64,000 nt of DNA, taken from contig JBCCWO010000004.1 in NCBI GenBank assembly GCA_039193455.1, positions 62,001 through 126,000 on the forward strand. Reading direction: 5' to 3'. This DNA is from JBCBGF01 sp039193455 (GTDB taxonomy: Bacteria; Pseudomonadota; Alphaproteobacteria; Rhodobacterales; Rhodobacteraceae). Position 1 is the first letter of the stretch; every line of letters starts with the position of its first letter. The position numbers and the translations under genes were made by a program. Below, piece by piece: positions 54,302-61,935 of this stretch. Below the pieces are notes generated by a model, which made no database searches, had not been told where the DNA came from, and saw only the letters and a program-made list of their open reading frames with translations.

Positions 54302-57136
54302 TCAATCCTTCTTCGCCAGCCCCATCAGAGCCGCAGCGAACGGATTGTCTGGATCGATCTTGTCCTTCTTCGGCGGACGGGCCGAGAAGGATTTGGCCCC
54401 CTTGTCCTGGGCAGGTCGCTTGCCCTTGGGCTTGCCACGCGGCTTGCCTTTCGGTTTGCCCTGACCGCCCGGGCGGTGGTCGCGGCGCTGGCGGTTGCCG
54501 CCCCAGGTGAAAGTGTAAAACACCTCGACCTCGGGTTCCGCTGGGCCGCCCTCGGTCGGCGCGTCTGCCGGGGTCTCCACGGTGGGCGCATCTGCGGCAA
54601 CAGGCTCAGCCGGGGCGTCCTCCGCCGCCTCAGAAGCAGGTTCCTCTGCAGGCGTCTCTTCCGACGTGGTGGTGGCAGGGGCCGTCTCATCGGCAGGTGC
54701 GGCCTCGGCCGGCGCTTCCGCAGGGGCCTCCTCCGCCGGAGCCTCCGCAACCGGCTTCACCTTCGCCCGCTCGCCCTTCTTGGCCTTGTAGCCCAGCCCC
54801 TCCATCAATGCCGCGAACTGTTCCAGCGTCATCCCGGTGATCGACAGCATGTCCGCCTTGGCCTCGAACCCGCCCCGGCTGTCTTCGGCGCGCAGCATAT
54901 CGGCCAGACGCTCCAGCATGTCGATGCGGATCGCCCGCTCGCCGGCTGCGCGATAGCCCGCCATCTCGTGATAGCCCTCGGGCGCGTCCGCCGCCGTTGG
55001 CACCGTCACCAGACCGGGTGGCGGGCTTTCGGGGAACTCCGCCAGTCCCTTCGTCAGCGACCAGAGCACCAGACGCAGCCGCGTCGGTGCGGGTTTCAGA
55101 AGCGCAGGCTTAAAGATCGTGAACTGCCCGAACCGCACCCCGTGCTTGCGCAGGGCGCCGCGCGCATCCTGATCAAGGTCTTTGACTTCGCCTGCGACCG
55201 CGGCGCGAGGGATCACGCCCAATGCCTCAACCAGCCGGAAGGCAAAGCCGCGCGCGAGCCCCGTCATCTCTTCATCGCGCGACATCGCAATCAGCGGTTC
55301 AAAAAGCGTCGCAACCTTGCGATCGATGAAATGCTGCAAGCGCCGCTGCACCTTTTGCGCCACGTCCGGGCCCGCCTCGTCGTCGACGAAGGCCTCGACC
55401 TGGGGTTTCAGCGCCTCGGGCCCCGAGACAAGCTTGCCCACCGCATGCTCGCCCCACATCAGCCCGCCCTGTTCGGTAAAGTCGATTTCGGTATCGGGCG
55501 CGTTGTAGAACCGGTCGGCGCGCAGGTGGAACTGGGGTGTCAGCGCGGCAAGGCTTGCCTGGCGCAGCGTCTTCGCCTCGTCCGGCGAGGCGCTGGCATC
55601 CTGGCTGAACCGGAAACCGTCAAGACGGCCCACATATTGGCCCTCGACGCTGACCTCGCCCTTGTCGTTCACCTCGGCCACCAGGCTCTCCTTCTGTTTC
55701 AACCGGCGAAGAAGCACGCTTGTCCGCCGGTCGACAAATCTTTGGGTCAGCGCGCCATGCAGCGCATCTGACAGGCGGTCTTCTACAGCGCGCGTGGCGT
55801 CGCGCCAATGGCTTTCGTCGTCGGTCCACCCCTTGCGTTGCGCGACATAGGTCCAGGTGCGGATATACGCGAGGCGCTTGGACAGGGTGTCGATGTCACC
55901 ATCGTCGCGGTCGAGCCGCTTGATTTGGCGGGCCAGCCAATCGTCGGGCACCCGACCGCGTTCGTGCAAAAACCCAAAGATCGTCTCAAGCATACCCGCA
56001 TGCTCTGCATGGCTGATCCCGCGAAAATCCGGGATGCGACACACGTCCCACAAGAGCTTGACCGACGGCGGGCTTGAGGCGCGGGCCATCACCTCGGCCA
56101 GCCCGGCCAGTGATTTGAGCGCCATCAGGTCATCCGCCTCGCGCCCGCGCGACAACCAGTCATCCTGCGTCTGTTTCTCAAGTGACCGGATCAACAGATC
56201 GACCGAGCCGTAACTCAGCTCAGAGTTCCGCCACTGAAGCTTGTTCACAGGCGCAAACCGATGCTCCATGATCGCGGTGGCCACGCCGTCCTCAAGCGCA
56301 GGGGCCTCTCCGGTCACCCCGAAGGTTCCCGACTTGGTGTAACGCCCCGCACGGCCCGCGATCTGCGCCAATTCGTTGGGTTGCAGCGGGCGCATCCGGC
56401 GACCGTCGAACTTCACCAACGATGAAAACGCCACGTGGTCGATATCGAGGTTCAGCCCCATCCCAATGGCATCGGTCGCGACCATGTAATCGACATCGCC
56501 GTTCTGATACATTTCGACCTGGGCGTTGCGCGTGCGGGGGCTGAGCGCGCCCATGACCACAGCCGCCCCACCCTTTTGCCGCCGCAGCAATTCCGCGATC
56601 GCATAGACGTTCTCGACCGAGAAGCCGACAATGGCAGATCGCGGCGGCATCCGGCTGATCTTCTTGGCGCCGGTATAGGCCAGATCCGAAAACCGCTCGC
56701 GCCGCAGAAACTCGGCCCCCGGCACCTGGGCCGCGATTGCCTTGCGCATGGTGTCGGCGCCCAGAAACATCGTTTCGTGCAGGCCCCGCGCGTGCAGCAG
56801 CCGGTCGGTGAAGACATGGCCGCGCTCGGGATCTGCGCAGAGCTGGATCTCGTCCACAGCCAGGAAATCACAGCCCAGCCCTTCGGGCATCGCTTCGACC
56901 GTGCAGACCCAATATGTCGTTCTTGGGGGCACAATACGCTCTTCCCCGGTGACAAGGGCAACGACAGATGGCCCGCGCAGCGCAACGATGCGGTCATAGA
57001 CCTCGCGCGCCAAAAGGCGCAAAGGCAGGCCGATCACACCGGTTCGGTGCGCCAGCATGCGCTCGATCGCGTAGTGGGTCTTGCCTGTGTTCGTCGGGCC
57101 CAGAACCGCTAGGGTCCGGCCGGCGTTGATGGTCAT
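54302..57136 (-). CDS. Suv3-like DEAD/DExH RNA helicase with long C-terminal tail
   Basis: 944 residues. The helicase core has Walker A LGPTNTGKTHYA, motif II AVDEIQLCADPERG (DEIQ as in Suv3) and the motif V-VI region ATDAIGMGLNLDIDHV, QIAGRAGRYTKSG. This is the Suv3 family of RNA helicases linked to RNA turnover. The last 150 residues are an Ala/Glu/Pro-rich linker ending in a strongly basic stretch (GKPKGKPRGKPKGKR), a likely RNA-binding tail. ATG 57136 was chosen; a TTG at 57160 would add eight residues. Confidence 0.88.
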   Translation of the reverse strand: MTINAGRTLAVLGPTNTGKTHYAIERMLAHRTGVIGLPLRLLAREVYDRIVALRGPSVVALVTGEERIVPPRTTYWVCTVEAMPEGLGCDFLAVDEIQLCADPERGHVFTDRLLHARGLHETMFLGADTMRKAIAAQVPGAEFLRRERFSDLAYTGAKKISRMPPRSAIVGFSVENVYAIAELLRRQKGGAAVVMGALSPRTRNAQVEMYQNGDVDYMVATDAIGMGLNLDIDHVAFSSLVKFDGRRMRPLQPNELAQIAGRAGRYTKSGTFGVTGEAPALEDGVATAIMEHRFAPVNKLQWRNSELSYGSVDLLIRSLEKQTQDDWLSRGREADDLMALKSLAGLAEVMARASSPPSVKLLWDVCRIPDFRGISHAEHAGMLETIFGFLHERGRVPDDWLARQIKRLDRDDGDIDTLSKRLAYIRTWTYVAQRKGWTDDESHWRDATRAVEDRLSDALHGALTQRFVDRRTSVLLRRLKQKESLVAEVNDKGEVSVEGQYVGRLDGFRFSQDASASPDEAKTLRQASLAALTPQFHLRADRFYNAPDTEIDFTEQGGLMWGEHAVGKLVSGPEALKPQVEAFVDDEAGPDVAQKVQRRLQHFIDRKVATLFEPLIAMSRDEEMTGLARGFAFRLVEALGVIPRAAVAGEVKDLDQDARGALRKHGVRFGQFTIFKPALLKPAPTRLRLVLWSLTKGLAEFPESPPPGLVTVPTAADAPEGYHEMAGYRAAGERAIRIDMLERLADMLRAEDSRGGFEAKADMLSITGMTLEQFAALMEGLGYKAKKGERAKVKPVAEAPAEEAPAEAPAEAAPADETAPATTTSEETPAEEPASEAAEDAPAEPVAADAPTVETPADAPTEGGPAEPEVEVFYTFTWGGNRQRRDHRPGGQGKPKGKPRGKPKGKRPAQDKGAKSFSARPPKKDKIDPDNPFAAALMGLAKKD

Positions 57137-57351
57137 CAAATGTGGCTCTGTCTGCCGCAATTTATCGGGTTAAATCGAATAGATCCCCCGCTCACAAGGG
57201 TGACTGGGCCGAGATCCGGGACAATTCCGCGAGAATTCCCAGAAATCAAAGCACATTCGACGAAAAACCGGCGAAGTCGTCTACGATAGTTGGGCAATCG
57301 CGCCGTTGGGTGGCCGCCGCGTTCAAGAGTGTCGAGAGTAAGGTGTAAGAC

Positions 57352-57585
57352 ATGTTTGGTAAGCGTTTCGTTTTTGTGGCCGCCCTCGCCGGTATCGGGT
57401 TTGGTGTCATGACTGTTGGGTCGGTCGGTCTTGCATCGCAGGCGGGCAAAGCCCTGCCGCAATCCGCAGCAGAGGCGCCAATGCCGCGCCCGTCCGCGCA
57501 GATGCGCCCCGAGCCGCGCCCCTTGCCGCTGCGGCCCATGCCGCGCCCGACCGAGCAACTGGCCAGCATCCAGATGAGCTTTTAG
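57352..57585 (+). CDS. Small proline-rich secreted protein, family unknown
   Basis: 77 residues. An N-terminal hydrophobic segment (MFGKRFVFVAALAGIGFGVM) looks like a signal peptide. It is followed by a mature part rich in Pro, Arg and Met in which PMPRP occurs twice. AAGGTGTAAGAC precedes the ATG. I recognise no family. It runs tail-to-tail into the TPR gene with a four-base overlap of stop codons, and is divergent from the helicase across 215 bases that hold no other gene I can support. Confidence 0.6.
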   Translation: MFGKRFVFVAALAGIGFGVMTVGSVGLASQAGKALPQSAAEAPMPRPSAQMRPEPRPLPLRPMPRPTEQLASIQMSF

Positions 57586-58142
57586 AGCGCGGTCCCTTCG
57601 ACCTGCGCTTCCAACCGATCGATCGTCTCTTGCAGACCCTCCCGCAACGGGTGGATCGCTTCGATCGCGCGGCTGATCATGAGCGCGTCCTCAAGGTAGC
57701 CCAGCTCTTCCATCATCGCGGCCAATCCGGTCAGAGCCTCAAAATGCATCGGGTCGCGCTGGATCGCGCTTTGCAAGTCGTCCAGCGCCGGCCCGTACAT
57801 ATCCGCCAAAAAATAGGCGTTCGCACGCAGGCTATAAGGATGCGCAAGCTCGGGCGCATGATCGATCAGCGCCGTCAAATGCTCAATAGCGCTTTGAAGC
57901 TCTTGCTCTTCCAAAGCCTCGCGGCCGCGCTGCATCAACAGGTCGAGCGAGGGCGAGCCTGTCTGCGACCATTCCCGCAAGATCCGCTCTTCGATTGCGC
58001 GCGCGCCGGCGGGATCAGCCTCTTTCAAAGCGGTGAACAAATCGGTCAGATCGACCTCTTGCGCAGCAGCAGGTGCCAACGCTGCAAGAAACACGGCGAC
58101 TGCCGCGACGACGGGTTTGAGTCTTTGTCGCATCAACGTCAT
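57582..58142 (-). CDS. Periplasmic TPR-repeat protein
   Basis: 186 residues. The signal peptide (LKPVVAAVAVFLAALAPAAAQ) is cleaved near residue 27. About three tetratricopeptide units follow (LLMQRGREALEEQELQSAIE, AHPYSLRANAYFLADMYGPA, ALTGLAAMMEELGYLEDALM). TPR proteins act as scaffolds; the partner is unknown. It is transcribed divergently from the SCP2-like gene and overlaps the small secreted protein tail-to-tail. Confidence 0.82.
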   Translation of the reverse strand: MTLMRQRLKPVVAAVAVFLAALAPAAAQEVDLTDLFTALKEADPAGARAIEERILREWSQTGSPSLDLLMQRGREALEEQELQSAIEHLTALIDHAPELAHPYSLRANAYFLADMYGPALDDLQSAIQRDPMHFEALTGLAAMMEELGYLEDALMISRAIEAIHPLREGLQETIDRLEAQVEGTAL

Positions 58143-58207
58143 AACACCCTCGATACTAGCCTAAATCGCCGGAAGATCACCCCCCGGCCCAAGTTTTGGA
58201 GACAAAA

Positions 58208-58495
58208 ATGAGTGATGTGATCGGCCACGCGGTAGAGGCGCTCACGGCCAAGCTAAGCGGCAGCTTCGATGGGTCGGCCAAGTTCGTGATCGAGGATGAA
58301 GGCGCGATCATGCTGGACGGCGATGGCGTGCGCGCAGGCGATGAAGAGGCTGATGTCACGCTGACCGCCGACACCGACACATTCCGGGCGATCCTTGACG
58401 GTGACCTGAACCCCACAGCGGCATTCATGTCGGGCCGGTTGCAGGTGTCCGGCGACATGGGCATGGCCATGAAGCTTGGCGGCGTTCTGGGCTAA
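58208..58495 (+). CDS. SCP2 sterol-binding-domain protein
   Basis: 95 residues. AKFVIEDEGAIMLDGDGVRA, then EEADVTLTADTDTFRAILDG and FMSGRLQVSGDMGMAMKLGG, is the SCP2 lipid-transfer fold. It may carry acyl-CoA, fatty acids or isoprenoids. TTGGAGA five bases before the ATG is a good ribosome-binding site. It is three bases upstream of a lysophospholipase-like hydrolase, suggesting a two-gene lipid-handling operon. Confidence 0.85.
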   Translation: MSDVIGHAVEALTAKLSGSFDGSAKFVIEDEGAIMLDGDGVRAGDEEADVTLTADTDTFRAILDGDLNPTAAFMSGRLQVSGDMGMAMKLGGVLG

Positions 58496-58498
58496 CGG

Positions 58499-59428
58499 AT
58501 GAAAAACGCGCCCTTTTTTGCCAAGCTGGCTGAAGGGCCCGAGGGCGGCGCAGCCTATTGGACGCGGACCGAGGATGGCACGAATGTGCGCATCGGGATC
58601 TGGCCGGGCGGGGCCGCGGGCACCGTTTTCATCTTTCCCGGCCGGTCCGAATACGTCGAAAAATACGGCCGTCTGGCCAAGGACCTGACCGCTGCGGGCT
58701 GGGCGGTGCTGGCGGTCGACTGGCGCGGGCAAGGCCTGTCGGACCGGTTACTGGAAGACACCAATATCGGCCATGTGCGCCGGTTTCGCGACTATCAACA
58801 GGATGCGCAGGCCGCCTTTGCGCTGGCTGAGGCACAGGGCCTGCCGCGCCCGTGGCACATGATCGGCCACTCAATGGGCGGGTGCATCGGGCTGCGCACG
58901 CTGCACGGGCCCAATCCCTTTGAGACCGCCGTGTTCAGTGCGCCGCTCTGGGGCATTCAGTTCGCGCCCGCCCTGCGCGCCGCCGCGCGGGTTGTGCCGC
59001 GATTGGCGAGCCTTTTTGGCCTCGGCCACCGCTATACGCCCACGACCGATGGCGGCTGCTACCTGATCAAGAGCCCGTTTGATGACAACAGCCTGACCAC
59101 CGACCGCGATCAATGGGATTACATGGTGCGGCAGGTCAAGGAACAGCCCGGCCTGCGCCTGGGCGGGCCAAGCCTGCGGTGGCTGGCCGAGGCGCAGCGG
59201 GAAACGCGCAGATTGCGTGCGGGGCCGCATTCGGGTCTGCCGGTGGTCATCGGCATGGCCGCGCTGGAAAAGATCGTCGACAACACGGTGATCGAAGATA
59301 TGGCCGCCGACTGGCCCAGCGCCGCGCTGACCAGTTTCGCCGGGGCGGAACACGAACTGCTGATGGAACGGCCAGAAGTACGCGACCGGTTCCTGGGTCT
59401 GGCAATGGACCTGTTTCGCGGCGGCTGA
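58499..59428 (+). CDS. Alpha/beta hydrolase, lysophospholipase (PldB)-like
   Basis: 309 residues. The nucleophile Ser is in the elbow MIGHSMGGCIGLRTLHG. The oxyanion region is FIFPGRSEYVEKYGRLA, with WRGQGLSDR just after. A late Asp and the His in GAEHELLMERPEVRD complete the triad. It resembles lysophospholipases or monoacylglycerol lipases. The close coupling to the SCP2-like protein supports a lipid substrate, though this is inference. Confidence 0.85.
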   Translation: MKNAPFFAKLAEGPEGGAAYWTRTEDGTNVRIGIWPGGAAGTVFIFPGRSEYVEKYGRLAKDLTAAGWAVLAVDWRGQGLSDRLLEDTNIGHVRRFRDYQQDAQAAFALAEAQGLPRPWHMIGHSMGGCIGLRTLHGPNPFETAVFSAPLWGIQFAPALRAAARVVPRLASLFGLGHRYTPTTDGGCYLIKSPFDDNSLTTDRDQWDYMVRQVKEQPGLRLGGPSLRWLAEAQRETRRLRAGPHSGLPVVIGMAALEKIVDNTVIEDMAADWPSAALTSFAGAEHELLMERPEVRDRFLGLAMDLFRGG

Positions 59429-59430
59429 CC

Positions 59431-60162
59431 CTACTCTGCCGCCAGCGCCTCGGGCGCGCGGGCCTGCCAAGCCGCAATCCGTCCTGCCACGGCGCCCGGC
59501 ATCTCAAACGGCAGGGCATGGCCGCCTTCCAGGAACACCTCAATCTCTCCATCCAGCGTCTCGGCCAGCGCTTGTGCCTCACTCGGGCGGCGGTTGCAAT
59601 CCAGGCTGCCGTGCAGGATCAACGTAGGCACCCGCCGTGAGGGGGCGATCCGGCCTGCGGGCGTGCGCGTGGCGTCCAGAACCCGGCAAAACGCGCCGCG
59701 CGTCATCTGCGCCGCGATCCGGGCCAGCCCCCGGACGTTGCCGGATGAGGGCGATGCGAACCACCCCGCGATCAGCGGCTCCAGAAATCCCGGTGTGGGC
59801 GACGGGACAATCCCCTGCGCCGCAAGCCCCGCAACGGTTGAGGGGCCCCAGGCCGGGCCCATACCTGCGCCGATCAGCACAATGCCGCCGGGCGCCGTCG
59901 GCCAGTCACGCAGGCATTGCAGGGCCACGCGCGCGCCAAACCCGAACCCCACAAGGAGGGGCGCGTCCTGCCCGCACGATGTGTTCAACCGCGCCGCCTG
60001 TGCGGGCAGCGTGACGTCTGCGGCAGCGCTTTCAAGCCCATGCCCTAACAGATCCGGCGCGCTGACCCGGGCCGTAGGCATCGCCTCCTGCAAACACCGC
60101 ACAAGCGGCGCCATCGCCCGGCCATTCAGATAGGCCCCGTGCAGCACCACGATCTGGGTCAT
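59431..60162 (-). CDS. Alpha/beta hydrolase
   Basis: 243 residues. IVVLHGAYLNGRAM is the oxyanion-loop motif and LLVGFGFGARVALQ occupies the nucleophile-elbow position. There the usual Ser in G-x-S-x-G is replaced (GFGFG), so catalysis may be altered or absent. The late His is in LEGGHALPFEMPG. It overlaps the HpcH aldolase upstream by four bases and converges on the lysophospholipase-like gene. Function unknown. Confidence 0.72.
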   Translation of the reverse strand: MTQIVVLHGAYLNGRAMAPLVRCLQEAMPTARVSAPDLLGHGLESAAADVTLPAQAARLNTSCGQDAPLLVGFGFGARVALQCLRDWPTAPGGIVLIGAGMGPAWGPSTVAGLAAQGIVPSPTPGFLEPLIAGWFASPSSGNVRGLARIAAQMTRGAFCRVLDATRTPAGRIAPSRRVPTLILHGSLDCNRRPSEAQALAETLDGEIEVFLEGGHALPFEMPGAVAGRIAAWQARAPEALAAE

Positions 60163-60926
60163 GTGCCCAACCCGTGAATGCCAGCGGCATCTGCACTGGC
60201 GCCATTGCGCATCCAGGTATGCTCGGACGCGATGAAGAACATCGTCAGCCCGTATTGGGTAAGCTCTGCCGCCGCCGTCGCATTCGGGACAAAGGTCATA
60301 TAGGCCTTGCCCGCCGCCTGGGCCGCGGCGCCCACGCTTTCGAAGGCGGCCATCAATTCGGGTGAGCTTTGGTCTGTCTTGCCATAACCCACCGACAGAT
60401 CCGCCGGGCCAAGAAACAGCCCATCGACCCCATCCGTCGCTGAAATGGCCTGCGCCGCCGCCACGCCTTCGGGTTCTTCGATCTGGGCGATCACCACCGT
60501 CTCGGCCTGCGATTGCGCCAACAGATCCGGCATCTTCCGCGTAGCAAAGCCCGCCCAGCGCGACGATCCCGCATAGCCCCGACCGCCATGGCCGAACCGA
60601 GACCACCGCGCAATCTCAACCGCCTTCTCCGCCGTGTCGATATGCGGACAGACGACACCGACCGCCCCGCTGTCCAGCGCCTGCAGGATGTTTTCGGCGC
60701 TGGCCGACCCGACGCGCACCAAAACAGGGAAGTCGAGCGCCCGTGCCACCGCAAGGCACGCATCCATCCGCGCCCGGTCAAAGGCCGAATGTTCCGCATC
60801 AAGGCACAAAAAATCGAGCCCCGATTGCGCCAGCACCTCGATCAATTCATAGGCAGGTGTCTTCAGGAACGTGCCCGCGAGGAAGTCACCCGCCAGCATC
60901 CTGGTGCGGAAATCCGCAATCGCCAT
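60159..60926 (-). CDS. HpcH/HpaI-type class II aldolase
   Basis: 255 residues of the HpcH/HpaI family. A metal-binding Glu lies in VVIAQIEEPEGVAAAQAI and an Asp in GLFLGPADLSVGYGKT; active-site Arg and His lie in LVRVGSASAENILQALDSG and VGVVCPHIDTAEKA. Such enzymes cleave 2-oxo-3-deoxy acids or 2-hydroxy-2-oxo acids to pyruvate plus an aldehyde. Substrate not resolved. The gene forms a two-gene unit with the hydrolase downstream. Confidence 0.85.
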   Translation of the reverse strand: MAIADFRTRMLAGDFLAGTFLKTPAYELIEVLAQSGLDFLCLDAEHSAFDRARMDACLAVARALDFPVLVRVGSASAENILQALDSGAVGVVCPHIDTAEKAVEIARWSRFGHGGRGYAGSSRWAGFATRKMPDLLAQSQAETVVIAQIEEPEGVAAAQAISATDGVDGLFLGPADLSVGYGKTDQSSPELMAAFESVGAAAQAAGKAYMTFVPNATAAAELTQYGLTMFFIASEHTWMRNGASADAAGIHGLGT

Positions 60927-60997
60927 ACCGTTACCCCCGTATCGGCGTTCAAGCCTACGCCGCTTGCATTCGATTGCAAGGAAATTGGGTGCGGCGC

Positions 60998-61918
60998 TTA
61001 GACCGGCGCACCTTCGCGCCGGGGGCTGAGCAAAGCGTAAATCGTCTCGCTCGCGGTGACATCGATACCAAGCTCGCGCCCGCGCCGGGCCACCGTCCCA
61101 CAGGTGTAGTCGATCTCAAGCGCGCGCCCCTCTTCCACGTCCTGCGCGGTGGAGGTACGTCCCTCGTCCGGCACGACTTCAAGAAACAAACGCAAGGGTT
61201 CGTCCGCCGCATCTTCTGCCAAGGGCGCCCCGCTGGCGCGACCGACTTCCAAAGTTTCGCGCATCAGCCGACGCGCCAGGGCAACCACTTCGGGCTGCTT
61301 GCGCAACTGACCAAAGCGCAGCCCGGTCGACGCAGTCAAACTGCTCATCGCGTTGAAAATAATGAATTTCACCCACAGCGCGACGCGCACATCGGCATGA
61401 TCTGGCGCATCAATTCCGGCGTTGCGGAAGGTGGCGATGATATCGGCGACCTCGGACTGCCGCCCCTCAAGCGTGCCGAACACAAATCCCTTTGGCTCGC
61501 CATAGCGGGTGATCACCCCGGGCGCGGTGATGTTGGCAAAGATGCGCGCCGTCCCGATCAGAGCACGCTCTGGCCCAAAGGCCTGGGCCAGAATATCTGG
61601 CGCATCGACCCCGTTCTGGAAGGGTAAAATCCGCGTCGTCGGGCCGACCACGTCACGGATCTGATCAATTGCGCCGCGCAGTTGATGCGCTTTGACGGCA
61701 ATCACGATCACGTCCGATCCGGCCAGAATGCGGGCGTCGTCCGAAATCGCGGGCGCAACCGTTATGTCGCCATCGGGATCAATCAGACGCAGCCCACCCT
61801 CTTTGATCGCGGCCAATTGTGCACCGCGAGCGAGAATCGCCACATCCGTTCCGGCGGCAATCAACTTGGCCGCAAGATATCCGCCGATGCCCCCGGCCCC
61901 GACAATCCCGATTTTCAT
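60998..61918 (-). CDS. panE: 2-dehydropantoate 2-reductase family protein
   Basis: 306 residues. N-terminal NADP loop GIVGAGGIGGYLAAKLIAAG and VIVIAVKAHQLRGAIDQI. The catalytic Lys is likely in RVALWVKFIIFNAMSSLTAS, with downstream helices typical of ketopantoate reductase (PanE/ApbA). It would reduce ketopantoate to pantoate for CoA synthesis, although several paralogues in this family act on other 2-oxo acids. It is 17 bases upstream of the methylmalonyl-CoA mutase stop, on the same strand. Confidence 0.8.
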   Translation of the reverse strand: MKIGIVGAGGIGGYLAAKLIAAGTDVAILARGAQLAAIKEGGLRLIDPDGDITVAPAISDDARILAGSDVIVIAVKAHQLRGAIDQIRDVVGPTTRILPFQNGVDAPDILAQAFGPERALIGTARIFANITAPGVITRYGEPKGFVFGTLEGRQSEVADIIATFRNAGIDAPDHADVRVALWVKFIIFNAMSSLTASTGLRFGQLRKQPEVVALARRLMRETLEVGRASGAPLAEDAADEPLRLFLEVVPDEGRTSTAQDVEEGRALEIDYTCGTVARRGRELGIDVTASETIYALLSPRREGAPV

Positions 61919-61935
61919 GCGTGTCTCTCCAGGCT

